Below are positions 25,190 to 32,958 of a stretch of 59,757 nt of DNA, one piece after another; positions within the stretch are counted from its first letter, which is position 1, and every line of letters begins with the position of its first letter. The DNA is from Clostridiales bacterium (lineage in GTDB: Bacteria; Bacillota; Clostridia; Christensenellales; CAG-138). Under the pieces are notes generated by a model. The model ran no database searches. It was not told the origin of the DNA and saw nothing but the letters and a program-made list of their open reading frames with translations. A program made the translations under genes and the position numbers. The stretch spans positions 1 through 59,757 of the forward strand of contig CAKJYC010000073.1 in assembly GCA_918244965.1 (NCBI GenBank), given 5' to 3'.

Positions 25190-26254
25190 ATGGAAATGCA
25201 GCTTGCCCAAAATATCCGGATCCTCCGCAAGACGCGGAAGCTGACGCAGGAGCAGCTTGCCGAGGTCCTGGGCGTGACACCCGGCGCCGTCTACAAGTGG
25301 GAGGCGGGGCTTTCGATCCCGGACATCGGTCTCATCATGGAGATGGCGGACTTTTTCGACACCTCCGTGGACGTGCTTTTGGGCTACCGGATGAAGGACA
25401 ACCGGTTGAAGGAAACGGTTGCGCGGCTGAAAAAGTATCGGCACGACAAGGATCCCGCGGGGCTTTCGGAAGCGGAGAAGGCGCTGAAGAAATACCCGAA
25501 CAGCTTTGAGATCGTGCACGAAAGCGCCACGCTGTACCGGGCGTTCGGGTTCGAGAGCGGAAAAAAGGAGCATGCGATGCGGGCGCTGGAGCTTTTCATA
25601 AAATCGCTTCCGCTGCTTGCGCAAAACGAGGATCCCGAGATCGGCGAGCTGACGATCTACGGCGCGATGGCGGACGTCTATAAGATGCTGGACGAGAACG
25701 AAAAAGCGCTGGAACTTCTGAAACAGCACAATGTCGGCGGATATTACTGCGATCGAATCGGACTCACGCTGACCGACAACAGCGGGACGGACGAAGCGGT
25801 CCCGTATCTTTCGGAGGCGCTGATCATCCATGTGACCGCGCTTGTCCGCACGGCGATGGGATATCTCAACGTCTACATGAACCGGGGCGATTTTTCTTCG
25901 GCATGCGCGATCATGCACTGGTGTACCGACGTGCTCTCGGGGCTTCGGAGGCCGGAAACGCCGAGCTTTCTCGACAAGATCAACGGTCCGTGCTTTGCCT
26001 GCATGGCGTTCGCGCAGTACAAGACGGGCGATGCGGATGCGGCGCGTGCATCGTTGGAAACCGCCAGAAGGATCGCCGAAGCGTTCGACGCCGCGCCGAA
26101 CTACGACGGAAATGCCGTCCGCTTTGTCGATTATCCGGAAAAGATGAGCGCCTACGACGATCTCGGCGCGACGGCGATGCAGAGCGTCGAGGGCGTGATC
26201 AAAAACTTTGGGGACGAAGCGTTTTCCGCCATGTGGAAAGCGATCAGGGAATAA
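25190..26254 (+). CDS. XRE-family regulator with TPR-like C-terminus
   Basis: This 354-aa protein has an N-terminal helix-turn-helix (about 5-62: NIRILRKTRKLTQEQLAEVL and VTPGAVYKWEAGLSIPDIGL). A long helical region (about 90-350) follows with TPR-like pairs such as YGAMADVYKMLDENEKALELLK and FAQYKTGDADAARASLETA. This architecture is typical of regulators that sense peptides or small ligands. The start at 25190 has AGGAGAGG nine bases ahead; an in-frame upstream ATG lacks one. It is separated from tldD by only 21 bases, so the two are probably co-transcribed. The ligand and target are not evident. Confidence 0.85.
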   Translation: MEMQLAQNIRILRKTRKLTQEQLAEVLGVTPGAVYKWEAGLSIPDIGLIMEMADFFDTSVDVLLGYRMKDNRLKETVARLKKYRHDKDPAGLSEAEKALKKYPNSFEIVHESATLYRAFGFESGKKEHAMRALELFIKSLPLLAQNEDPEIGELTIYGAMADVYKMLDENEKALELLKQHNVGGYYCDRIGLTLTDNSGTDEAVPYLSEALIIHVTALVRTAMGYLNVYMNRGDFSSACAIMHWCTDVLSGLRRPETPSFLDKINGPCFACMAFAQYKTGDADAARASLETARRIAEAFDAAPNYDGNAVRFVDYPEKMSAYDDLGATAMQSVEGVIKNFGDEAFSAMWKAIRE

Positions 26255-26275
26255 AACACAGACAGGAGGAACAAC

Positions 26276-27613
26276 ATGATCCAATTTCGGGACGGCTTTT
26301 ATACCGACGTGCGCATCGAGGACCGCAGCCGCACAGTCATCAGTTACAAGGCGGGCACGCTCGAGGAGATGCGAAACCGCTTGGAAAAACAGGCGTTTGT
26401 CCGCGTATACGACGGCAAGCTCTGGTACTATGCGTCCGTGACGGACGTCGGACATCTCCAGAAGACACTGGACGGGCTCTACGCCGCGGCGACGGCGAAC
26501 CCGGACGTTGCGGACGATCCGATCGTAAAGCGTTTTGAACGGAACCGGGACAAGCTCTCAAACTTTGCGGACTGTTCGGTCCGCGACATTCCGCTCAAGG
26601 AAAAACAGGCGCTGCTTTTAAGCTATCTGCCGATCCTTTCGGAAGATTCCTGCGTGACGCTGCCGGAAGGCAAATACCTTGACCGGAACAGCAGATTCCG
26701 CTTTCTGTCCAGCCTCGGCGCGGACGTCGAATTCGATTATCAGACCTGCGGACTGGCGTTCAATTTCAGCATGGCGGAGGGCGAAAAGAAATTCTCCGGA
26801 CACTGGCAAAAGGGCGGAACGCGCTTCGATGCGCTCAAAGACATCGGGGAGACGCTGCGCGCGGCGGTTAAGGAACAGGCGTATTTTTTGCGCAACTCCG
26901 TGCCGGTCGAGCCCGGAAGCTACCCGGTCGTGCTGTCTCCGGAGGCAGCGGGCGTGTTCGCGCATGAATCCTTCGGACACAAATCCGAATCGGACTTCAT
27001 GCTTTCCGACGAATCCATGCGGAACGAATGGCAGCTCGGCAAGACGGTCGGTTCTCCGATCCTGTCGATTGCGGAACGCGGCGATCTCCTCGGCAGCGGC
27101 TATGTCCCGTACGACGACGAGGGCACCCGGGCGCGCAAGAACTACCTGATCAAAAACGGCGTGCTTGCGGGCAGACTGCACAACGCGATGAGCGCGGCGG
27201 CGCTTGACGAGGGGCTGACCGGCAACGCCCGCGCGATCGACTGCAATTTTGAACCGATCGTCCGTATGACGACCACGTATATCGAGGGCGGCGATCTTAC
27301 GTTCGACGAGCTGATCGCGCCGATCGAAAAGGGCTATTTCATCAAGACGATCAACCACGGCAGCGGCATGAGCACGTTCACCATTGCGCCGAGCGTTGCC
27401 TACGAGATCGAAAACGGCAAGCTCGGCAAGCCGGTACAGATCAGCGTCATTACGGGTTCCGTGTTTGAAACGCTGGGGCTCATCGACGGACTTACGAAGG
27501 ACGTCGAACTGCTGTCGTTCGTCACGGGCGGCTGCGGCAAGATGGAACAAATGGGGCTTCCGGTCGGATTCGGCGGTCCGTATGTGCGCGTCTCGACCAT
27601 GAATGTACAGTGA
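26276..27613 (+). CDS. tldD: TldD-family metalloprotease subunit
   Basis: This 445-aa protein is the catalytic partner of a TldD/TldE peptidase, which digests unfolded or peptide substrates in a narrow chamber and in some bacteria matures ribosomal peptides. The zinc motif H230-E231-x3-H235 (HESFGH) is intact, and the glycine-rich TGGCGKMEQ near the C-terminus carries the expected extra cysteine position. CAGGAGG precedes the ATG. It is followed 10 bases later by its TldE-like partner and preceded by the XRE-TPR regulator. Confidence 0.9.
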   Translation: MIQFRDGFYTDVRIEDRSRTVISYKAGTLEEMRNRLEKQAFVRVYDGKLWYYASVTDVGHLQKTLDGLYAAATANPDVADDPIVKRFERNRDKLSNFADCSVRDIPLKEKQALLLSYLPILSEDSCVTLPEGKYLDRNSRFRFLSSLGADVEFDYQTCGLAFNFSMAEGEKKFSGHWQKGGTRFDALKDIGETLRAAVKEQAYFLRNSVPVEPGSYPVVLSPEAAGVFAHESFGHKSESDFMLSDESMRNEWQLGKTVGSPILSIAERGDLLGSGYVPYDDEGTRARKNYLIKNGVLAGRLHNAMSAAALDEGLTGNARAIDCNFEPIVRMTTTYIEGGDLTFDELIAPIEKGYFIKTINHGSGMSTFTIAPSVAYEIENGKLGKPVQISVITGSVFETLGLIDGLTKDVELLSFVTGGCGKMEQMGLPVGFGGPYVRVSTMNVQ

Positions 27614-27623
27614 GGTGAAAACC

Positions 27624-28841
27624 ATGGAAAAAGAATTCATCAAAGAAACACAGCACAGCGTCACGCTGAACGTCACCGCGGGCAAGATCGACAGCTTCCG
27701 CGAGACCGAGAGAACGACCGGCACCGTCCGCGTCTATGAAAACGGCTGCATCGGCGTCGCAGGAGCCTTAGGCGAGCCGGACGAAGAGAAACTGACCGAA
27801 CAGGCAAAGGAAGCGCTCTCCTTCGGTATTCCGTACCCGTGCCTCTTGGAAGGCGCGCTGGAAATCGAGGAGCGCGACGACGAAGAGATCCTTCCGATCC
27901 CGGAACTGATTCCGACGATGCAGGACTTTCTCGACCGTCTCGGCGCGCTGTGTCCGAAATTCGCGTTCTCGCACAAGATCACGCTTGCGCACAACCGCAA
28001 GGAATACCGCAATTCCAGGGGTCGTCATCTTGTCAGCGAGGGCAGGAGCTTCGAGATCGCGCTGATCGCGCAGAACCGCGGCTCCGGCAACCTGTTCGAC
28101 ACGTTCCTCGTCTGGTCCGGCAAACACTTCGATGCGGACGCGGTCCTTGCGTATTTCAAGGAGCAGTACGATGCGTACTTCATGCCCGCGGATCTCGAAC
28201 CGGGACGTTATCCCGTCGTCGCCGGCGCGGTGGAGCTGCTCGGCACATCCTTACGGCACTTCGTCGGCGATCTGTACGCAGCGGGCGCATCGCTCTTGAG
28301 CGGCAAGCTCAACGAAAAGGTCTTTTCCGACAAGCTGACCGTGTGCGACGACATGAACCCGAAGACGACGTACGGCGCCTGCTTCTTTGACGCCGAAGGA
28401 TGCGTTTCGGAGGATTACCGTCCGACGCTGATCGAAAACGGCGTGCTGAAGGCGCTCGTGACCACGAAGAAAACCGCCGAGCTGTACGGCCTTCCGAATT
28501 CCGGAAATGCGGACGCGCCGTACGACGGCGTACCGGGGATCGGCTTCCACGAGCTGTACGTCAAGCCGACCGCAAAGACGCTCAAAGATCTCGTGCCCGG
28601 CAAGGCGATCCTCATATTCATCGCGGAAGGCGGCGACATGACGCCTGAAGGACACTTCGTGACGCCCGTGCAGATGGCGTATCTTCTGGAGGACGGCGAG
28701 ATCAAGGGCCGCCTTCCGGAACTCAGCATCGGCGCCGACTTCTTCGACATGCTCGGCAAGGACTACATCGGTACGGTCTGCGACGTTCCGTACAAAAATG
28801 CCGCCCTGACCGCGGTCATGATGGACGTAACGAAGGACTGA
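27624..28841 (+). CDS. TldE/PmbA-family partner protein
   Basis: This 405-aa homologue of TldD lacks the HExxxH motif (the corresponding stretch reads GAVELLGTSLRHF), as expected for the inactive TldE/PmbA partner that forms the heterodimer. I choose the ATG at 27624, where GAGGTG lies six bases upstream and overlaps the tldD stop; the longer frame from 27603 has no ribosome site. The C-terminal EGGDMTPEGHFVTPVQMAYL is a typical family segment. It is most likely translationally coupled to tldD. Confidence 0.85.
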   Translation: MEKEFIKETQHSVTLNVTAGKIDSFRETERTTGTVRVYENGCIGVAGALGEPDEEKLTEQAKEALSFGIPYPCLLEGALEIEERDDEEILPIPELIPTMQDFLDRLGALCPKFAFSHKITLAHNRKEYRNSRGRHLVSEGRSFEIALIAQNRGSGNLFDTFLVWSGKHFDADAVLAYFKEQYDAYFMPADLEPGRYPVVAGAVELLGTSLRHFVGDLYAAGASLLSGKLNEKVFSDKLTVCDDMNPKTTYGACFFDAEGCVSEDYRPTLIENGVLKALVTTKKTAELYGLPNSGNADAPYDGVPGIGFHELYVKPTAKTLKDLVPGKAILIFIAEGGDMTPEGHFVTPVQMAYLLEDGEIKGRLPELSIGADFFDMLGKDYIGTVCDVPYKNAALTAVMMDVTKD

Positions 28842-28853
28842 CCGGCATAACCG

Positions 28854-29003
28854 GTCTGCAGCGCCCTCGACGAAAACATCCTGCGCCGCTGCACCGGTCT
28901 CTTTACGCTGAAAAACGGCGTGGTCGGGGAACACGGCACGTTCGCGGAGCTGATGGACGCGAAGGAATACTGTCATTCACTGTTCGCCGTATCGCAGAAA
29001 TAA
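28854..29003 (+). pseudogene. Remnant of an ABC exporter ATPase
   Basis: The frame ending at TAA 29001-29003 reads SALDE (the D-loop after Walker B) and then, with the intervening switch region missing, LFTLKNGVVGEHGTFAELM and YCHSLFAVSQ, the usual C-terminal end of an ABC exporter. There is no start codon, Walker A or signature motif. This is a decayed, internally deleted fragment left behind the tldE gene. Confidence 0.7.
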
Positions 29004-29018
29004 ATCGTCAGGACATAA

Positions 29019-29048
29019 AAACGGAGAGGGCAGACGCTCTCTCCGTTT
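29019..29048. terminator. Bidirectional terminator
   Basis: AAACGGAGAG (29019-29028) pairs with CTCTCCGTTT (29039-29048). T-rich sequence follows on the + side and A-rich sequence precedes it, so it can serve both the + strand tldDE unit and the minus-strand glycerate kinase gene. Confidence 0.75.
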
Positions 29049-29077
29049 CGTCTTTATACTGCGTTTTTCGCCTGCAC

Positions 29078-30313
29078 TCAGAAATGCAGCAGCGCGACGG
29101 CGACATCGTTGACGTTCGTGCCGGTCGGACCGGTCATAATGAGCCCGCCGGTCTTTTCGAGCGCATGATAGGCGTCGTTGCTGCCGAGCACCGCGTCCAC
29201 GGTCAGCCCGTGCGCGGCAAGCTCTTTTACCGTGTCGCCGTCGGCATAGCCGCCCGCGGCGTCGGTGGGACCGTCGGTGCCGTCGCTGCCGACCGAGAAA
29301 ACGGCGGCGTTCGTGAATCCCGCAACGCCTGCCGCAGCCGCAAGCGCCAGCTCCTGATTGCGGCCGCCGAGTCCCTTCCCCACCAGCTTGACCACGGTTT
29401 CTCCGCCCGCGATGAACGCGAGCGAACGGTTGTCGTTTGCATGCGTTTTCAGGATCGACGCAAGGAAGCTGCCTGCCTCCTTTGCCTGACAGCAGAGCTG
29501 ATCGGTCAGCAGGATCGGCGTATAGCCGAGCGCGGCGCACGTTTTTTCCGCCGCGGCGCACAGCTCACGCACGCTGCCGTTGATCTGTGAGCGCACGTTG
29601 TTGAGGATCTTCGGCGTTTCGACGGAAAGCAGCGCGCGCGCCGCATCGCTCATCTTGAGATCATACTTCTTCGCGATGCGAAGCGCGTCCTCCGCCGTGG
29701 AGGAATCGGGACAGGCCGGGCCAGAGGCGATCATGTCCAGCGGATCGCCGAGAATGTCCGAAAGGATGACGGCTTCGACCCGCGCGGGCCACACAAACTG
29801 CGCGAAGCGTCCGCCCTTGACGGCGGAGAGACGCTTGCGGATCGTGTTGATCTCGGTGATGTCCGCGCCGCAGGCCAGAAGCTGCCCGGTGATATCCTGC
29901 AGCTCCTCTGCGGGGACGAGCGGCTTCTCAAACAGCGCGCTGCCGCCGCCCGAAAGCAGGAACAGGACGGTATCCTCCTCCTTGAGATCGGCGACGAGAT
30001 CCAGCGCCGCCTGCGTGCCCTTGAACGAGTTTTCGTCGGGCACGGGGTGTCCGGCCTCAAAGCAGTCGAAGTTTGCGATCGGCCCCATGACGTGCTCGTA
30101 TTTGGTGACGACCACGCCTTTTTCGATGCGGTCGCCGAGCGCGTCCGATGCCGCCTTTGCCATCTGCCAGGCCGCTTTTCCGGCGGCGACCAGCAGCAGC
30201 CGACCGCGGAACGTCATCTTCTTCAGCGCGCGCTGCACGGCGGCGTCCGGCTGTACGGCGGCGATCGCTTCTTTTACAATCTGATCCGCATGGGATCGCA
30301 GCAATGGATTCAT
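29078..30313 (-). CDS. Glycerate 2-kinase (DUF4147/MOFRL family)
   Basis: This 411-aa cytosolic kinase would phosphorylate glycerate to 2-phosphoglycerate. The N-terminal half has LLVAAGKAAWQMAKAA and the family motif LLSGGGSALFEKP; the C-terminal MOFRL-type region has GGRNQELALAAA, SVGSDGTDGPTDAAGGYAD and MTGPTGTNVND. It is full length for the family. It is encoded 57 bases after a GntP-type permease on the same strand, which supports uptake plus phosphorylation of glycerate or a similar sugar acid. Confidence 0.92.
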   Translation of the reverse strand: MNPLLRSHADQIVKEAIAAVQPDAAVQRALKKMTFRGRLLLVAAGKAAWQMAKAASDALGDRIEKGVVVTKYEHVMGPIANFDCFEAGHPVPDENSFKGTQAALDLVADLKEEDTVLFLLSGGGSALFEKPLVPAEELQDITGQLLACGADITEINTIRKRLSAVKGGRFAQFVWPARVEAVILSDILGDPLDMIASGPACPDSSTAEDALRIAKKYDLKMSDAARALLSVETPKILNNVRSQINGSVRELCAAAEKTCAALGYTPILLTDQLCCQAKEAGSFLASILKTHANDNRSLAFIAGGETVVKLVGKGLGGRNQELALAAAAGVAGFTNAAVFSVGSDGTDGPTDAAGGYADGDTVKELAAHGLTVDAVLGSNDAYHALEKTGGLIMTGPTGTNVNDVAVALLHF

Positions 30314-30333
30314 AGCACCCTCCTTAACAGAAT

Positions 30334-30358
30334 GCGCGCTGCCGGGAAGACAGCGCGC
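30334..30358 (-). terminator. Intercistronic hairpin, permease to kinase
   Basis: GCGCGCTG (30334-30341) pairs with CAGCGCGC (30351-30358) around a 9-base loop, with no T run. It probably modulates or stabilises the bicistronic message rather than ending it. Confidence 0.5.
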
Positions 30359-30370
30359 GAGATCGGCAAA

Positions 30371-31786
30371 TCAGAAAATGAGATTGAGAATAAAAACCTC
30401 AACCATCGCAGCGATGCCCATAATAAGCGTCAGCAGCGTTTGGGTCTTATAGCCCTGCTGCGGCGTCATTTCGCCGAAGTTGGTGACGACCCAGAAGTAG
30501 CTGTCGTTCGCGTGAGAGACCGTCATAGCGCCGGCGCCGATCGCCATAACGACGAGCGCGATCTCGATCGGCTCGGAGAATCCGAGCTTGCCCATGAGCG
30601 GCGCCACGATACTGGCGGTCGTAGTGATCGCGACCGTGGAGGAACCCTGCGCGCTCTTGAGAATCGCGGAGAGTATAAAGGGGAACAGAATGCCGATGAT
30701 CTGTAATACCTCTTTATGATTATCTGAAAATGTCTTAATGAATCGCTCAATATAGGGGATCAGGTCGGACGAACCGATGACCTTGCCGAGCACGCCGCCG
30801 GCCGCAGTAACGAACAGGATCGGCCCGACTGTTTTCAGCGTTTCGTTGGCAAGATTGTAGAACTCCTTACCCTTCTTTGCCGTAAGCATCTGAATGATCG
30901 CAAAGACGGTACCGACGGCAAGCGCGATGATCGGCGTGCCGAGGAATTTGAAAAGATCCGCTGCAAAGCCGGTCCAGCCGATCATCGTGACGACGGAAGA
31001 GGCCGCCATCAAAAGGATCGGAACAAGCAGCGGCGCGACCGCGTTGATGCCGTTCGGGAGCTTGCCGTATTCGGCCTTGAGCTCCTCGTACGTCTTGACG
31101 ACTTCGCCGTTGTCGGTCAGCTCGTCCGCGCTCTTGATCTTCTTGCCGATCAGTTTCGCATAGAGCAGACCGGCGATCAGCGGGAAGATAGAGCAAAGAG
31201 CGCCGATGCCGATGATCAGAAGCAGGTGTTCGCCGCCGCCGAGCTTATCCGCCGCGGCGATCGGGCCGGGCGTCGGCGGAATGAAGACGTGCGCGATGTA
31301 CAGACCGCAGGAGAGGCAGACCGTCATGGTGACGCTCGATATCTTCGTGCGCTTGACAAGCGCTTTGCGGATCGGGTTCAGGATGACGAAGCCGCTGTCG
31401 CAGAAGACCGGAATGGAAACGACCCACCCCATCAGCATGATCGCAATATCCGGATGCTTTTCGCCGACGACCTTGATGACCATGTCGGCGAGCTTCAGCG
31501 CCGCGCCCGTCTTTTCCAGCACAGTCCCGATAAACGCGCCGAGGATAATGACGATACCGATGGATGAGAACGTACCGGAGAAGCCCTCGCCTATGATGGA
31601 TGTGATCCCCTTTGTAACGTTTCCGTCTGCATCCTTCACGTCGCCCAGCGGGATCCGCGCCAGCAGCGCAAGGATGAGAGAAACCAGCATGATCGCGAAG
31701 AACGGATGCACCTTCAGCTTCGAGATCAACAGGATCATCGCAGCGATCGCAACGATGAACGCAATGATGAGCCATATACCGGTCAT
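30371..31786 (-). CDS. GntP-family sugar-acid permease
   Basis: This 471-aa integral membrane transporter has about 12-14 hydrophobic segments. Family features include the N-terminal KVHPFFAIMLVSLILALLA, SIPVFCDSGFVILNPI and FIPPTPGPIAAADKLG. GntP carriers import gluconate, glycerate or related acids by proton symport. Pairing with the glycerate kinase gene suggests glycerate as substrate (inference). The gene has a consensus promoter 44 bases upstream. Confidence 0.92.
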   Translation of the reverse strand: MTGIWLIIAFIVAIAAMILLISKLKVHPFFAIMLVSLILALLARIPLGDVKDADGNVTKGITSIIGEGFSGTFSSIGIVIILGAFIGTVLEKTGAALKLADMVIKVVGEKHPDIAIMLMGWVVSIPVFCDSGFVILNPIRKALVKRTKISSVTMTVCLSCGLYIAHVFIPPTPGPIAAADKLGGGEHLLLIIGIGALCSIFPLIAGLLYAKLIGKKIKSADELTDNGEVVKTYEELKAEYGKLPNGINAVAPLLVPILLMAASSVVTMIGWTGFAADLFKFLGTPIIALAVGTVFAIIQMLTAKKGKEFYNLANETLKTVGPILFVTAAGGVLGKVIGSSDLIPYIERFIKTFSDNHKEVLQIIGILFPFILSAILKSAQGSSTVAITTTASIVAPLMGKLGFSEPIEIALVVMAIGAGAMTVSHANDSYFWVVTNFGEMTPQQGYKTQTLLTLIMGIAAMVEVFILNLIF

Positions 31787-31829
31787 AACAAAAACCCCCT
31801 TCTGTATAATTATTTACCAGTATGTATAT

Positions 31830-31858
31830 ATTTTAACAGGGAGATTTGCCGCTGTCAA
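31830..31858 (-). promoter_or_regulatory. Promoter of the permease-glycerate kinase unit
   Basis: On the minus strand TTGACA (31858-31853), a 17-base spacer and TAAAAT (31835-31830): a full consensus -35 box. It is divergent from the fructokinase promoter, which begins 64 bases further on. Confidence 0.8.
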
Positions 31859-31921
31859 TTGAAATCTGCCGATCCTGCGGCGTCTTTATGCAAAAATATG
31901 CGCGCAGGTTCTTCTTTTTCC

Positions 31922-31950
31922 TTGCATTCGGGATGGTTATACGATATACT
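31922..31950 (+). promoter_or_regulatory. Promoter of the fructokinase-amylosucrase unit
   Basis: TTGCAT (31922-31927), a 17-base spacer and TATACT (31945-31950). The start codon at 32020 lies 69 bases downstream. Confidence 0.75.
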
Positions 31951-32019
31951 GAATGCTGTGGAAGAGTCATTCGGTTTCCGGATTTACACGGAACGATTGA
32001 GGAAGGAAACGGTATAGAT

Positions 32020-32955
32020 ATGAACATTACCACCATCGGCGAGATCCTGATCGACATGACGCAGACGGGCACGGATCAGAACGGCAATGCGATCTTTGCG
32101 GCGATCCCGGGCGGCGCGCCTGCAAATCTTGCCGTCGCCGCGCGAAAGCTGGGCGTGGAGACCGCGTTTATAGGCTGTGTCGGAAACGATCCGTTCGGCG
32201 AGATCCTGAAGCGGACGCTCGAACGTTACGGTGTGGACGACAGCGGACTGCAGACGACGGATCATGCGGACACGACGCTTGCCGTCGTGACCGTCGATCC
32301 GCACGGAGAGCGCAGCTTCGCCTTCTGTCGAAAGCCCGGCGCGGACACGCAGATCGACCGCGAACGCGCGCTTGCGGCGGTCGGGCATGCAGACATTCTG
32401 CACTTCGGCAGCGTTGCGCTGACCGACCCGGACTGCCGCGACGCCGTGCTTGCCGCGGTACGGCAGGCAAAGGCGCACGGCGCGCTGATCACATACGACC
32501 CGAACTATCGCGCGTCGCTTTGGAACAGCGAGGACGAGGCGATCGAAATCATGCGCTCCGTGCTGCCGCTCTGCGACATCGTGAAGATCAGCGAGGAGGA
32601 AACGCTGCTGCTGACCGGGCATGAAGCCCCGGAGGCAGCAGCCGCAGCGCTGACGGAACGCGGCGTAAAGCTGGCGATCGTGACCCTCGGCGCAAACGGC
32701 GCGTACTGGAGATACGGACCGGATTCCGGCACGGTTCCGGGATTCAGGGTCAAGGTGGCGGACACGAACGGCGCGGGCGACACGTTCTTCGGCGCGTTCC
32801 TGAGCCGCATCGCGAAGCACGGCGGGCTTTCGGGGCTGACGCCGGAAATGATCGGACGGTTCGTGCGCTATGCAAACCGCGCGGCGTCGATCACGGCAAG
32901 CCGGCCCGGCGCGATCCCCGCCATGCCCACAGAAAACGAAATTACGGAGGAATAA
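32020..32955 (+). CDS. scrK: PfkB-family fructokinase
   Basis: This 311-aa sugar kinase has PfkB signature 1 near the N-terminus (PGGAPANLAVAARKLG) and signature 2 with the catalytic Asp and anion hole at DTNGAGDTFFGAFL. Fructose is the likely substrate, because the gene is followed three bases later by an amylosucrase, which releases fructose, and lies between scrB and a sucrose-type PTS. The start at 32020 has GAGGAAGG upstream; the longer upstream frame contains the promoter and is not coding. Confidence 0.88.
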   Translation: MNITTIGEILIDMTQTGTDQNGNAIFAAIPGGAPANLAVAARKLGVETAFIGCVGNDPFGEILKRTLERYGVDDSGLQTTDHADTTLAVVTVDPHGERSFAFCRKPGADTQIDRERALAAVGHADILHFGSVALTDPDCRDAVLAAVRQAKAHGALITYDPNYRASLWNSEDEAIEIMRSVLPLCDIVKISEEETLLLTGHEAPEAAAAALTERGVKLAIVTLGANGAYWRYGPDSGTVPGFRVKVADTNGAGDTFFGAFLSRIAKHGGLSGLTPEMIGRFVRYANRAASITASRPGAIPAMPTENEITEE

Positions 32956-32958
32956 GCC

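Noticed and set aside
23528..26455. A 975-codon minus-strand frame over scrB and the regulator gene
   Set aside because: It is antisense to two well-supported genes, basic in composition and without start signals.
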